A stretch of DNA of 64,000 nucleotides from Pseudarthrobacter sp. GA104. GTDB lineage: Bacteria > Actinomycetota > Actinomycetes > Actinomycetales > Micrococcaceae. A program made the translations under genes and the position numbers. The notes under the pieces were generated by a model. The model was given only the letters and a program-made list of their open reading frames with translations. It was not told where the DNA came from and did no database searches. Shown piece by piece: positions 1 to 8,878 of the stretch (position 1 is the first letter of the stretch; each line of letters opens with the position of its first letter). The stretch is taken from assembly GCF_009741265.1 (NCBI RefSeq), contig NZ_WOWL01000001.1, forward strand, positions 186,001 through 250,000, in the 5' to 3' direction.

Positions 1-1
1 C

Positions 2-274
2 TCTGTCCGCATTGCCCCCGCAGACGGTTCTGTCACCGCCGTACTGGGCCTGACGCAGCAGATCTTCAACGTGGGAAACTTCTTGGGCCCCATGCTGTTT
101 GCTCTGCTCGCCATCAGCACCGGCGGCTGGGGCACCACGTGGTGGCTGACCTGCGCTCTGAGCACTGCGGGAATGGCCTTGTTGGCGTTCATGGGAAAAG
201 GTGATGCCAACATTCACGGAGTCGCGCGGCGTTCCGGAAAGCCGCTTTCCACCCAACGGAAAGCTGAACTGTAA
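2..274 (+). CDS. MFS transporter, C-terminal fragment (cut by window edge)
   Basis: The frame is open from base 2 to a TAA at 272-274. It encodes the last ~90 residues of a hydrophobic protein. Two membrane segments are visible (around GPMLFALLAIS and WWLTCALSTAGMALLAFMG), then a short basic tail ending QRKAEL. The glycine-rich loop before them (LTQQIFNVGNFLGP) is typical of the last helices of major facilitator transporters. The start lies outside the window, so the subfamily cannot be set. A second MFS gene follows in the same direction. Confidence 0.7.
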   Translation, partial: SVRIAPADGSVTAVLGLTQQIFNVGNFLGPMLFALLAISTGGWGTTWWLTCALSTAGMALLAFMGKGDANIHGVARRSGKPLSTQRKAEL

Positions 275-350
275 GGCGGATCACACAAGCTTAGAGTCAA
301 GGAAATGCCGCTCCAACGGCAAGATCTCCCCTTCAACGATTGGGCATACC

Positions 351-1790
351 GTGTCTGAAACTCCCCACACCATAACGCCGGGCTCCGCAACGTCGCGCGA
401 TCCCCGCACCTGGTCCCGGGCCAAGCGCAACCGCTACGGCTGGTTCATGACCTTCAGCCTCCTCTTCCTCATGATGCTCAGCTGGGCTGACAAGGCGGTG
501 CTCGGCATTGCCGCCGTGCCGCTGATGAAAGAGCTGGGCATCACGCCCGAACAGTTCGGCCTGGTGGGCAGCGCCATGTTCCTGACCTTCGGCGTGGCCC
601 AGCTCGTGGCGGCTCCCATCGCCAACAGGGTCTCCAGCAAGTGGATCCTGCTGGTCCTGTGCCTGCTGTGGTCTGTGGCACAGGTCCCCATCCTTCTGTT
701 CGCGTCGCTGCCCGCGCTCTGGGCAAGTCGCCTGCTGCTTGGAGCCGGCGAGGGCCCGCTCGCACCGGTTCTGATGCATGGCATCTACAAGTGGTTCCCC
801 GAGAAGAAGGGTGCCACCCCGGCGGCCCTGGCATCATCCGGCGTGACCTTGGGCATTGTGGCATTTGCCCCCGTCCTGGCCTGGGTCATCGGGCAATTCG
901 GCTGGCAGACCGCGTTCGCGGTACTGGCAATCGTAGGGCTGATCTGGTCTGTTTTTTGGGTCATTGTCGGCAAGGAAGGCCCGTACACCAGCCGGAAGGC
1001 CGAGCAGGAGATCGACGGTATCGCTCCGAAGGAAGCTCCTGTCGTGGCAGAGGCCAAGGTCCGGTACTGGCGCACCATTCTTTCCCCCAGCTGGATCTTC
1101 GCGGTCCTTGCCTCGTTCTTTGGCTACTGGACGTTTACCCTGGCCATGTCCTGGGGACCGGCCTACTTCCAGAATGTCTTGGGCTTCAGCGGACAGCAGT
1201 CCGGCGCCATGATCGCCCTCCCCGCGGCCTGGGGAACCATTGCCACGGTAGGGTTGAGCGCGCTGACCCAGCGCCTGCACCTGAAGGGAATCCCTACCAG
1301 GAAGGCACGCGGCTGGGTACTCGGCGGCGCCGGAACCTTCGCCGGAGCCTGCCTGGTCGCAGCCACCATGACCGCCTCCCCCGTGCTGTCCATCGTCCTC
1401 ATGGTCTTCGGCTTCGGCACCGCCCCGGCACTCTTCGCCATCACCTACCTCGTGGTCGCAGAGCTAACGACCATCGGCCAACGCGGCGCCAACCTTTCAA
1501 TCGCCAATGCAGTCCTCACCACCGGCGGTGTGTTCGCACCGGCAGTGTCGGGTTTTCTGATCGGCGGCGCGGCCACCCCCGCTGAAGGCTACCGTGCAGC
1601 TTTCGCCCTGGCCGGGGGTCTCTTGCTGACATTCGGCGTCCTTGCCCTAATCTTCGTCAACCAACAGCGCGACCGCCGCCGGCTCGGCCTTGATACAACT
1701 GCCGTCCCCGCGGCCGCTTCACTGCCCACTGGTTCCGCCACCCCCGTCGGCGCGGAGCCTGGCTCCTTGGAAGCGGGCACCCGGGCATAA
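351..1790 (+). CDS. MFS transporter, anion:cation symporter-like
   Basis: Inner-membrane carrier of about 479 residues with 12 predicted membrane segments. After a polar N-terminus (…RDPRTWSRAKRNRYGW) the first helix carries SWADKAVLGIA, and the helix 2-3 loop has the RLLLGAGEGP stretch typical of the ACS family, which imports organic acids such as sugar acids. The frame is open from 201, but that would overlap the preceding gene and add a non-membrane peptide, so I prefer GTG 351. No clear Shine-Dalgarno sequence (SD) supports it. The C-terminus is a proline/alanine-rich tail. Substrate unknown. A strong hairpin follows the stop. Confidence 0.8.
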   Translation: MSETPHTITPGSATSRDPRTWSRAKRNRYGWFMTFSLLFLMMLSWADKAVLGIAAVPLMKELGITPEQFGLVGSAMFLTFGVAQLVAAPIANRVSSKWILLVLCLLWSVAQVPILLFASLPALWASRLLLGAGEGPLAPVLMHGIYKWFPEKKGATPAALASSGVTLGIVAFAPVLAWVIGQFGWQTAFAVLAIVGLIWSVFWVIVGKEGPYTSRKAEQEIDGIAPKEAPVVAEAKVRYWRTILSPSWIFAVLASFFGYWTFTLAMSWGPAYFQNVLGFSGQQSGAMIALPAAWGTIATVGLSALTQRLHLKGIPTRKARGWVLGGAGTFAGACLVAATMTASPVLSIVLMVFGFGTAPALFAITYLVVAELTTIGQRGANLSIANAVLTTGGVFAPAVSGFLIGGAATPAEGYRAAFALAGGLLLTFGVLALIFVNQQRDRRRLGLDTTAVPAAASLPTGSATPVGAEPGSLEAGTRA

Positions 1791-1797
1791 GTCCGAG

Positions 1798-1848
1798 GGC
1801 AGGTAAGCGGAAGAGAGGCCAACAGCCCCTCTTCCGCTTACCTGCCCT
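1798..1848 (+). terminator. Strong intrinsic hairpin after the MFS gene
   Basis: A perfect 19-bp stem (1798-1816 with 1830-1848) encloses a 13-nt loop, starting 8 nt after the MFS stop. There is no clear U-tract, which is common in high-GC actinobacteria. It separates the transporter from the DUF202 pair. Confidence 0.75.
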
Positions 1849-1977
1849 CCTGACGCCGGCATGGATTTGGAGACCGGGCGGTGACCGCACGCCTCGGAAA
1901 CATGAACCGGTCACCGGCACTGAGGCCTCCGCATCAACGCCCACTGAAGAACACACGATGGACCCGGAAGGACAATC

Positions 1978-2370
1978 ATGGAGGACCTAAAGGCCGGCGG
2001 CGGACGATCTGGCTTCTCGGAACGAGTCCTGCGCGGCGGCACCGAACCTGACCCCAGGTTCACGCTCGCAAATGAACGCACGTTTCTGGCCTGGATCCGA
2101 ACGTCGTTGGCATTGCTTGCCGGAGGTGTAGCTATCGAAGCCTTCACGGCCGACCTTTTCAACGACGGACTGCGTCAATCGGTCGCCGTTTTACTCCTCG
2201 TGCTCGCACTCCTGATTGGCGGCGGGTCGTTCTTCCGCTGGCTCAACGTTGAACGCTCCATGCGCCGACAGGATCCGCTCCCGCTGCCCTGGACCGCCCC
2301 GATCCTGGCGATCGGCGGTGCCCTAGTCGCCGCGACGATGATGGTCTTCGTCCTCGCGCGCCCCTTCTGA
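1978..2370 (+). CDS. DUF202 (YidH family) membrane protein
   Basis: A 130-residue protein. The conserved YidH/DUF202 signature (RFTLANERTFLAWIRTSLALL) lies near residues 27-47 and leads into the first membrane helix. Two more hydrophobic helices follow (VAVLLLVLALLIGG and ILAIGGALVAATMMV). GAAGGA precedes the ATG by 6 nt. The family is widespread in actinobacteria and its function is not established. The next gene starts 3 nt after the stop and encodes a related protein, so the two are probably co-translated and may pair in the membrane. Confidence 0.85.
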   Translation: MEDLKAGGGRSGFSERVLRGGTEPDPRFTLANERTFLAWIRTSLALLAGGVAIEAFTADLFNDGLRQSVAVLLLVLALLIGGGSFFRWLNVERSMRRQDPLPLPWTAPILAIGGALVAATMMVFVLARPF

Positions 2371-2373
2371 CCC

Positions 2374-2721
2374 GTGACCTCGATGCGTCAAACACCAACC
2401 CATGGTGACCCAGGGCTGCAGCCGGAACGCACGGACATGGCATGGGGGCGCACCACCCTGTCCATGGTGGTTGCGGCCGCCGTTTTCCTTCGCTGGATGC
2501 CGCACCACGGCTGGTTTGCCGGCACCCTTGTCGCGGCAACACTCATCACAGCACTCGCCATCCACAGCTCCCGCAAGCGACGCTTCCATCGCGCAATCAG
2601 CGGCATCAACCAGGAAGCCATTACTCCCGACCTGGTTTCAGCCGCCGCCGTCGCGGCCAACGTCGTCGTCCTTGCCGGACTGGGACTCTACACCGTCCTG
2701 CTCGTTCCATCGGAGCAGTGA
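2374..2721 (+). CDS. DUF202-type small membrane protein
   Basis: A 115-residue protein with the same plan as its upstream neighbour: a short polar N-terminus (GLQPERTDMAWGRTTLSM, a diverged form of the NERTFLAWIRTSLA signature) followed by three hydrophobic helices. The start is either GTG 2374 or ATG 2383. Both lie immediately downstream of the previous stop, which suggests translational coupling. Role unknown. Confidence 0.8.
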   Translation: MTSMRQTPTHGDPGLQPERTDMAWGRTTLSMVVAAAVFLRWMPHHGWFAGTLVAATLITALAIHSSRKRRFHRAISGINQEAITPDLVSAAAVAANVVVLAGLGLYTVLLVPSEQ

Positions 2722-3083
2722 CATCAGTGAAACTTGGCAACGCATGGCTTGGGCACGTGTCGAGCGGGCACCGTTGAGAATACGAGTCCAGCAGGGCTGG
2801 TGGAAAGCAGCCGCAGTAGCTTCAGAGAACCAGGGGCGGCCAAAACAGAACTGCTCCCCGCCAGCACCGGTCGCTTCGCCGCAAACTCCGGGGATCAGAA
2901 CAGCTCAGCACGGTTGTAGCTGTGCCTTGTTCCGGTTGTATATTCCCCTCATTTCAGAAACGCTCCGGACGTAGCCCTCCGCATCGTCCGCGTATGTTTC
3001 AACTGAATCATCCGATCGGAGGCCACCGGTCCTCGCAGGTATCCTTCCCAGGCAAGGCACCGGCGCTAATTGCTCATGTGCAG
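2722..3083. other. Intergenic, no gene seen
   Basis: About 360 bp between the plus-strand DUF202 pair and the convergent glycosidase gene. No coding frame with family resemblance, no clear hairpin and no repeat were seen. Confidence 0.5.
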
Positions 3084-5231
3084 TCACTTCATCCGGGTCA
3101 GGTTCAGGATTTCGCGAAGAGCAGGCCGGGCTTCAAGCCGCAGTTTTATGGAATCCGGAAGGCCATCGACCCTGATGGTGTCCTGGGTGATATCAATGGC
3201 CAGCCTGTGGCCTGCCAGCGGCACGTTATCAACCCTGAACTGGCCAAAGCCCTGTGGCAGTTCCGGTGCCAGCCACAGCTCATGCCATGGAAGGACCGGG
3301 TCGAACCGCATCAGCATACGAATCAGGTGGATCGGTGCCGCCGCGGCCCACGCCTGGGGTGAACAGGCTGCGGGATACGGTACCGGGCTTGGGAATCGCG
3401 TCCTGTCCAGTCCACAGAACAGTTCCGGAAGTCTGCCGCCAAAGTGTTCGGCTGCTTCGAAGAGTCCGTAGGCGATTCGCTGGGCCTCTTCGATAAAGCC
3501 GTATCGCATCAGCCCATGCGCTGCGAGAGTGCTGTCATGCGGCCAGACGGAGCCGTTGTGATAACTCAGCGGATTGTAGGCGCCCATGTTACTTGCCAGA
3601 GTGCGGATGCCCCAGCCGGAAAACATTTCCGGGGACATCAGCCGTTCGGCTACCTGTTTTGCCTTGTCTGTGTCAACGATTCCCATCCACAGGCAATGAC
3701 CCATGTTGGAGGCAAGTGCATCTACAGGTTCCTTGTCACCGTCCAAGGCGATGGCAAAGTATCCCCGGTCCGGCAGCCAGAACCGCTCATTGAACGCCTC
3801 CTTCAGGCGGACGGCCTTGGCGCTGCAGAGATCAGCGGTTTCAGTGTCGCCTTCGTCGAGTGCCATGAGGGCGCGCCCCACATAGGCGCCATAGGTGTAG
3901 GCCTGTACCTCGCACAGCGCAATGGGCCCTCGGGCGAGGGAACCATCAGCGAAATTGATGCCGTCCCACGAATCCTTCCAGCCCTGGTTTATCAGCCCGT
4001 GTTCAGTCTGACGCTGGTATTCGACAAAGCCATCTCCGTCACGGTCTCCGTAATTCTCAATCCAGGCCAGAGCACGGTCCGCGGCCGGCAGCAACGCGTG
4101 AACAGCTTCCGGTTCCAGACCCCACCGTCCCAGTTCGCTGAGGATCCCTACGAACAGCGGGGTTGCATCAGCGGTTCCGTAGTAGATACTGCTGCCACCG
4201 AGGACGGACTCTGTGGTGTTACCTAGACGCACCTCGTGGAGTATTCGGCCGGGCTCCTCTTCCGTGGCGGGGTTCACTTCCTTGCCTTGGTGGTCGGCCA
4301 GTGTCTGAAGGGTGCCAAGTGCCAGGGAGGGGTCGAGTAGGAGGGACATGAGGGATGAGAGCAGGCTGTCCCGTCCGAACAGGGCCATGAACCACGGAGC
4401 TCCGGCCGCGGCCACGATGCGGTCGGGATGGTTTGGGTCAAAGATCCGGAGTGAACCGAGATCTTCCTGGCTTCGAAGGATTGTAGTTTGGACGGACGCG
4501 TCGCCGAGATTGGGTATAGGCATTGACATCCGCCAGGAGGAGAGGCGTTTCCGGGCCATGGCGGAAACCTCAGTCGTGCCGTATGAGGCAGTCGAAATCA
4601 CTTCCTGCCCGTCAAGATAGGGCGTGGCTGTAAACCTTTGAGTCCATTTTCCGTGTGCAGGAATTGTTGGAGTGAAGACAAGCCGATGCGCCTCGACGGC
4701 CGCCCCTGGTGCACGGATGACCAGCCCATAGCGCCGACCGGCCCCGACACATTCGAGAATGAGGCTATCGCCCTCAATGAGAACCTGCTGCTTCCCCGGA
4801 CTGGCTGGCGTCCCATCCTTGACCTCGAAGAGATCGGCGAAGTCCGCTCTAACGGTCAGGGCAAGCTTGAACGTGTTCGGCACGGCCAGATGATTCTCAA
4901 TGGTGATGGTTTCGGTCAGGCCGGCCCCAATAACCCTTTCCCGTTCAATCAGCGACGGCACGTCAGCGCTGCCGGCGTGGCCGCCTACCCTGCCGATGAA
5001 CAGGGCCCGAAAGGGTTCCAATGCGGTCGCCGCGAGAGCTTCGACCGGAGCGTCATCAACGCTGACGTTCCATTCAGCTATGTACCGGGTATCGTGGAAA
5101 AACGCGCCGTGGGGACTGCCCGGGTGCATGTCACCATTGGACGATGTCAAACAAAACGAGGAGCCATCAAGGACTGTGACAGCTCCGGCGCCTGCCGGAC
5201 CTGCACCGTTGTCGGCGTTCCAACCCGACAT
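3084..5231 (-). CDS. Glycogen debranching-like amylo-alpha-1,6-glucosidase
   Basis: A protein of about 715 residues. The N-terminal beta-rich domain (VTVLDGSSFCLTSSNGDM…GAFFHDTRYIAEW) is the glycogen-debranching N-terminal domain. The C-terminal two-thirds is an (alpha/alpha)6 glycosidase barrel, with APWFMALFGRDSLLSSLM, the acidic WKDSWDGINFADG and YHNGSVWPHDS stretches lining the active site. The family cleaves alpha-1,6 branches or related alpha-glucosides in the cytoplasm. AGGAGG lies 3 nt before ATG 5234 and 6 nt before ATG 5231, so 5231 is preferred. It stands alone, and its gene partners in trehalose or glycogen turnover are absent. Confidence 0.85.
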   Translation of the reverse strand: MSGWNADNGAGPAGAGAVTVLDGSSFCLTSSNGDMHPGSPHGAFFHDTRYIAEWNVSVDDAPVEALAATALEPFRALFIGRVGGHAGSADVPSLIERERVIGAGLTETITIENHLAVPNTFKLALTVRADFADLFEVKDGTPASPGKQQVLIEGDSLILECVGAGRRYGLVIRAPGAAVEAHRLVFTPTIPAHGKWTQRFTATPYLDGQEVISTASYGTTEVSAMARKRLSSWRMSMPIPNLGDASVQTTILRSQEDLGSLRIFDPNHPDRIVAAAGAPWFMALFGRDSLLSSLMSLLLDPSLALGTLQTLADHQGKEVNPATEEEPGRILHEVRLGNTTESVLGGSSIYYGTADATPLFVGILSELGRWGLEPEAVHALLPAADRALAWIENYGDRDGDGFVEYQRQTEHGLINQGWKDSWDGINFADGSLARGPIALCEVQAYTYGAYVGRALMALDEGDTETADLCSAKAVRLKEAFNERFWLPDRGYFAIALDGDKEPVDALASNMGHCLWMGIVDTDKAKQVAERLMSPEMFSGWGIRTLASNMGAYNPLSYHNGSVWPHDSTLAAHGLMRYGFIEEAQRIAYGLFEAAEHFGGRLPELFCGLDRTRFPSPVPYPAACSPQAWAAAAPIHLIRMLMRFDPVLPWHELWLAPELPQGFGQFRVDNVPLAGHRLAIDITQDTIRVDGLPDSIKLRLEARPALREILNLTRMK

Positions 5232-5234
5232 CAT

Positions 5235-5830
5235 GCGCCTCCTAGAACATCCATCGAAAGCGCCCAAACATTTACTGTGGACGAGTTCAGTCGGACCCCG
5301 TAGTCAGCACTATGATCCCTTGTGTCGGGGGAATCAAGAGTCTGCGTTGACTCATGAAAGACGCCCGCGTAGAGGGTATCGAAGAATCATTTGAGAATGC
5401 CCGCTGGGCGGCATGTCCGCTTGGGTGGTATCTTCCGCTTCGGCTCTGTGAGCCATGGAGCTTTCAATGAGTGAACGCAGGGCTGTCACAAGGTCATCGC
5501 CTGAGCCACTCCCCTGCTTGCGCCGACATCATGCCATATCTCCACGTCGCCATAACTTGATGGAATCTTCATTATCGGCCTTCCAGGCGGAACGCTGTTC
5601 GCTGTCCCCAAAGGCGGCGTGAGTTCGTGCGACGACCCTGCGTTGCCGACCGTGTAGCTGGAGGTGACTAAATCGCCAGGACGTCCTTTCACCTAGCGTA
5701 CGCATCTTACGGACCTGGAAATAAGATTGTTCCTGCAGGGCTATGAAGCGGACCTGAATCGGGGCCACAAGCCACGTTGCCATCACGTAGAGTCGGGCTG
5801 CGTATACGCCTGAAACTGCCAATATGGCAA
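5235..5830. other. Intergenic, no gene seen
   Basis: About 600 bp between the glycosidase start and the first dispersed repeat. Several short overlapping frames exist, but none has a recognisable family or a good ribosome site. Some upstream sequence should serve as the glycosidase promoter, but I see no clear -35/-10 pair. Confidence 0.4.
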
Positions 5831-6013
5831 GTTTTGTACACGCTCAATAGGGTAAATAGCCTCTGACCTGCGAAAACACTGTGCCCGAGGTGGGACTCGA
5901 ACTACATTCCAGGCCTTGCAAACACGGGGAACCCGCGAGAACATGCGGAATTCGGAGCAGTCCGACCGACCTGCAACCCAGTCCGAAGCCCAAAGTGTGG
6001 ACAATGTCCATAC
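5831..6013 (-). repeat. Dispersed tRNA-tail/palindrome repeat, copy 1
   Basis: First of four ~182-bp units in the same orientation. On the minus strand it holds a leucine-tRNA-like 3' end (T-loop TTCGAGT, acceptor strand CTCGGGCAC ending at 5881). On the plus strand, 114 bp later at 5995, is the near-palindrome GTGTGGACAATGTCCATAC. The T-stem halves do not pair and the 5' half of a tRNA is missing, so it is not a working tRNA. The repeat also includes a shared left flank (CCTCTGACCTGCGAAAACAC). Confidence 0.75.
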
Positions 6014-6036
6014 CCCCTTTCGGGGGCGCTGGAGGA

Positions 6037-6405
6037 CTACCGGGGCACCAGATGCCTGGAAATCTCGGCGGCAGCATTCGGCAGGTCGATAGTGCCCGCG
6101 GCGACTCCGACGACGAGGTCGAAGCCTTCATCCGTGGTGAAGTCATGCCGGTAACCGTTGATCCACAGCAGCAGCACCATGAGCGTCCAAGCCGTCCGCT
6201 TGTTGCCGTCAATGAGTGGATGGAACCGGGCGACCGACTCCAACAAGGCTGCCGCCTTCACCGCGAGCTCCGGATAGGCTTCCGCGCCCAGGACAGTCGT
6301 AGCCGGCCTGACCAATGCTGAGGCCAACAACCCGACATCACGGATATGGAAGCCATACCGATCAACTACCTGAAGTGCATCCTCAATGTCCAGGTACGCT
6401 GTCAC
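6037..6405 (-). CDS. doc: Doc/Fic-type toxin
   Basis: A 122-residue protein of the death-on-curing family. The Fic motif HPLIDGNKR lies at residues 62-70. The catalytic His and the GNKR anion-binding loop are intact, and the usual Phe after HP is Leu. Doc toxins phosphorylate elongation factor Tu; other Fic proteins transfer AMP. The start ATG overlaps the stop of the upstream antitoxin gene by 4 bp, the usual toxin-antitoxin coupling. The stop lies 24 bp from the end of repeat copy 1. Whether the toxin is active cannot be told. Confidence 0.88.
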   Translation of the reverse strand: MTAYLDIEDALQVVDRYGFHIRDVGLLASALVRPATTVLGAEAYPELAVKAAALLESVARFHPLIDGNKRTAWTLMVLLLWINGYRHDFTTDEGFDLVVGVAAGTIDLPNAAAEISRHLVPR

Positions 6406-6608
6406 GCGTCTTCAAGGCGCTTTAGCAGATCAGCGTCATGACTCGTGACAAAATCAAGACCTGCGCTGATTTCACGTCGGCGCGCGTGGCGCTGCAGAAC
6501 CAACTCTGCCCCCTGCAACAGAAGCGCGGACTTGGACGTATGTTCCTCAGCAGCCAACTTCTCCAGCCGCCGATCGAGGTCTTCAGGGACACGGAGATTC
6601 ATAGCCAT
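6402..6608 (-). CDS. Antitoxin of the Doc module, ribbon-helix-helix-like
   Basis: A 68-residue protein. The N-terminal NLRVPEDLDRRLEKLAAEEHT stretch looks like a CopG/Arc-type ribbon-helix-helix DNA-binding domain. The C-terminal part (REISAGLDFVTSHDADLLKRLEDA) is charged and probably wraps the toxin. ATG 6608 was chosen because MAMNLRV begins the recognisable domain; the frame stays open to 6653. Antitoxins of this kind normally autorepress the operon. The ATGA overlap with doc supports the pairing. Confidence 0.8.
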   Translation of the reverse strand: MAMNLRVPEDLDRRLEKLAAEEHTSKSALLLQGAELVLQRHARRREISAGLDFVTSHDADLLKRLEDA

Positions 6609-6674
6609 GCCTTCATGGTACCAAACCGGTACCCGCCCTTCACTGGGCTGCACGCCTCGCTAATTGGACCAGAC

Positions 6675-6800
6675 TCACCCGAGCAGGATCGCGGTGTCTT
6701 GGAAAGCTCTGTTCTTTTCAAGCTGTCCGTCCAGCATCACACGCCCGCTGTCGAGGGTTTCAAGGCCGGCGACGGCCGTAAGGAATCTCAATAGGGATTG
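6675..6800 (-). pseudogene. ABC transporter ATPase remnant
   Basis: The minus strand encodes ~40 residues, FLTAVAGLETLDSGRVMLDG followed by about 20 more and a TGA at 6675-6677. The AGLETLDSGR…LDG stretch matches the segment just after the Walker A helix of ABC ATPases. No Walker A, signature or Walker B motif lies nearby, and an in-frame stop lies upstream. It is probably a scrap of a deleted transporter gene. Confidence 0.45.
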
Positions 6801-7219
6801 TCAAGGACAATCATCGTTTCCAGCAGTGCTGCGCGGCACCCAAGGTGCCCCTAAAGCTATCCGTGGCTGGGGTCAATTCGGATTATCCATGGCTGAGTCT
6901 TTTGGGAGCCGTTTGGAGAGCTCCCTCGGCAGCGGTAGCGGTGGATAACTCATGAGGATTTGTCCCCGGCTGTGAGTAGCGGAGGCATTCCGAAGAGCAT
7001 TGGCAATACAGGATGAATCCGGCAGCGCTAGGGGTGTAAGTCTGATCTCGATGGGGTGTTTCCATAGATCTCTTCGCCGGGTCGCTGCGGTTGAAAATGC
7101 GCTCGCTCTCATCGTTCAGAGCGCATGGTCGCGGTGCCTTCCGTGTTCTGTTGTAGTGGGCTTACCAGGGTGCCACGATATCTTCTATCAGCCGCCACAC
7201 GAGCAGAGGGTCTTCGGAG
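6801..7219. other. Intergenic, no gene seen
   Basis: About 420 bp upstream of the PLP enzyme. No supported coding frame. A GC-rich (TCGGCAGCGGTAGCGGTGG) stretch near 6925 has no clear role. The promoter of the following gene must lie here but is not recognisable. Confidence 0.35.
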
Positions 7220-8161
7220 ATGAACGATTCAATGGGTGCGTTCGCGGGAATTGGGAACACGCCCCTCGTGGAGCTGCGGAGGGTGGCGCCGGCCAACGGT
7301 GCCCGGATTTTCGTCAAGTTGGAGTGGGCCAACCCGACAGGGAGTATGAAAGACCGGATGGCACGCACGGCGGTCGAAGGCGCCGTGCGCGACGGTCGCC
7401 TTATCCCGGGAGGAACTGTCGTCGAATACACCGCTGGCACGACCGGCATTTCGCTTGCGTTTGCTTGCGCTGTGCTTGGTTTCGGCCTCCACGTCGTCTT
7501 CTCCGACGCGTTCAGTGACGAAAAACGCCGGACGATGCTTGCCTTTGGCGCCACCGTCGAGGATGTTCCAAGTGACAATGGCGCAATCACCGAAACGCTG
7601 ATCAAGCGGATGATCGCCCGGGCCGCTGAAGTATCGAAACAACCGGGCATGTGGTGGTGTGACCAGTTGAATAACCATGACGCGGTCACCGGGTATCTGC
7701 CCCTGGGGGAGGAAATCTGGACACAGACAAAAGGCCGGATCGACGCGTTCGTGCACACGGTCGGAACCGCTCACTCCATTCACGGGGTCACGCGCTCGCT
7801 CCGCGCGCACAATCCAGACATCAGCGTCTTTGCAGTCGAACCGGCCGAATCCGCTGTCCTGTCCGGTCAACCGACCGGCCCCAACCGGATCGAAGGCATC
7901 GGTATCGGTTTTGTTCCCCCGCTATGGGAACCGAATGCCGTCGACGGCATCCTCACCGTATCCGCCGACGAGGCAATGGATATGGCGCGGCGCCTGGCCC
8001 GGCAAGAGGGGCTCTTTGCCGGCACTTCCTCAGGGGCGAATGTTGTCGCCGCTCTTCGGACCGCGGAACGAATGGGCCCCGGATCAACAATCGTCACCAT
8101 CCTCTGCGACTCCGGACTCCGTTACCTCTCCACCGAGCTCTACCGATCTGGAACAATCTAG
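7220..8161 (+). CDS. Cysteine-synthase-family PLP enzyme
   Basis: A 313-residue fold-type II PLP protein related to O-acetylserine sulfhydrylase and cystathionine beta-synthase. The PLP lysine is K44 in NPTGSMKDR. The substrate loop reads YTAGTTGIS where CysK has TSGNTG, so the substrate may differ from O-acetylserine. GTSSGAN near the C-terminus is the phosphate-binding loop. GGAG directly abuts ATG 7220, so ATG 7232 (MGAFAGIGNTP) may be the real start. The gene stands alone. The methionine synthase genes 1.8 kb downstream suggest sulfur metabolism, but this link is only positional. Confidence 0.85.
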   Translation: MNDSMGAFAGIGNTPLVELRRVAPANGARIFVKLEWANPTGSMKDRMARTAVEGAVRDGRLIPGGTVVEYTAGTTGISLAFACAVLGFGLHVVFSDAFSDEKRRTMLAFGATVEDVPSDNGAITETLIKRMIARAAEVSKQPGMWWCDQLNNHDAVTGYLPLGEEIWTQTKGRIDAFVHTVGTAHSIHGVTRSLRAHNPDISVFAVEPAESAVLSGQPTGPNRIEGIGIGFVPPLWEPNAVDGILTVSADEAMDMARRLARQEGLFAGTSSGANVVAALRTAERMGPGSTIVTILCDSGLRYLSTELYRSGTI

Positions 8162-8307
8162 CCCCCAAACCAGCCGGGCGCCCGCAATTCCAACGGCCAG
8201 GAAGCTTGGCGGAGGGATCGTTGCCTGCTCGGCAGGCGCAGGCCTATACTCCGGTCAGGCCGGCAGCTTACCGGTTCGGACGATGACTAAGGAGATCACG
8301 GTGGCGC

Positions 8308-8460
8308 CTAGATTCGGAGTGCTTGCATGGGATCGAAGCCATAGAACGAACGGAACAACACCCACCGGTCGTTCTCCCAGCCCTGCCGGCCCTGCCCGAA
8401 CACCACGGCGGTGACCGCGCTGGTGAGATTGTCGTAGCGGATGTGTTTGGTACGTCCCAG
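8308..8460 (-). pseudogene. IS21-family istA transposase remnant
   Basis: The minus strand reads about 50 residues (HIRYDNLTSAVTAVVFG, then WENDRWVLFRSFYGFDPMQ) ending at a TAG at 8308-8310. The YDNL…AV…V and RF/W…RSHYGFD pattern is the well-known segment of the IstA catalytic core. The rest of istA, istB and the ends are missing, so this is a fossil of an earlier insertion. Confidence 0.65.
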
Positions 8461-8579
8461 TCAGTCTTTTAGTGTTTGCGCAGTTGAACAAACGCAGTCA
8501 TAACTCGGCCGATACATCTCATCAGAGCGTGATAACTGCCACCGTAGTTTTGTGAGGCCTGCGGGGGAAGGTTCAGCGA

Positions 8580-8637
8580 AGCCGCAAACTGATCAACTTT
8601 GGTGACCAGAGAATCGCGCCAACATCAGTTTGCGGCT
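8580..8637. repeat. 14-bp perfect inverted repeat (stem-loop)
   Basis: AGCCGCAAACTGAT at 8580-8593 is the exact reverse complement of 8624-8637, with a 30-nt spacer. It lies in a gene-free, remnant-rich stretch. It may be a terminator, or a leftover terminal repeat of a small mobile element. Confidence 0.6.
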
Positions 8638-8639
8638 CA

Positions 8640-8878
8640 ACGGCCTCCACAGGTGGCGGCCAGTACGGCACCGCGGCCTTACAAGCCCTGCGTGATGTCC
8701 CCGGGCTGGATCGTCACCACCTGGAACAGGCCGGTTTCCTAGCTGACGTCCGCCCCGGCCATGCCAACGACGGCGACGGCGACGGCGACGGCGACGGGCA
8801 TGTGCGATACCAGCAACCCGCCCGGCTGCAACAAACACGTCCAATCACCGAAGGGGTAGACCGCCCGCTCAACTGCAG
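8640..8878. repeat. Unassigned stretch with a GACGGC hexamer repeat
   Basis: From 8769 to about 8796 GACGGC is repeated four and a half times. In one plus-strand frame this reads as a run of alternating Asp-Gly within a start-less frame (ALQALRDVPGLDRHHLEQAG before the run). No family is recognised. It could be a gene remnant with a slippage-prone microsatellite. The frame runs into the 3' end of the LysR gene. Confidence 0.35.

Noticed and set aside
201-350. ATG 201 as the start of the second MFS gene
   Set aside because: It would overlap the end of the previous transporter gene and add 50 residues with no membrane or family character.
5881-5950. A functional tRNA-Leu gene on the minus strand at the repeat units
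   Set aside because: Only the T-loop and acceptor 3' strand are recognisable. The T-stem halves do not pair, and no anticodon arm, D-arm or matching acceptor 5' strand follows at any of the four copies.
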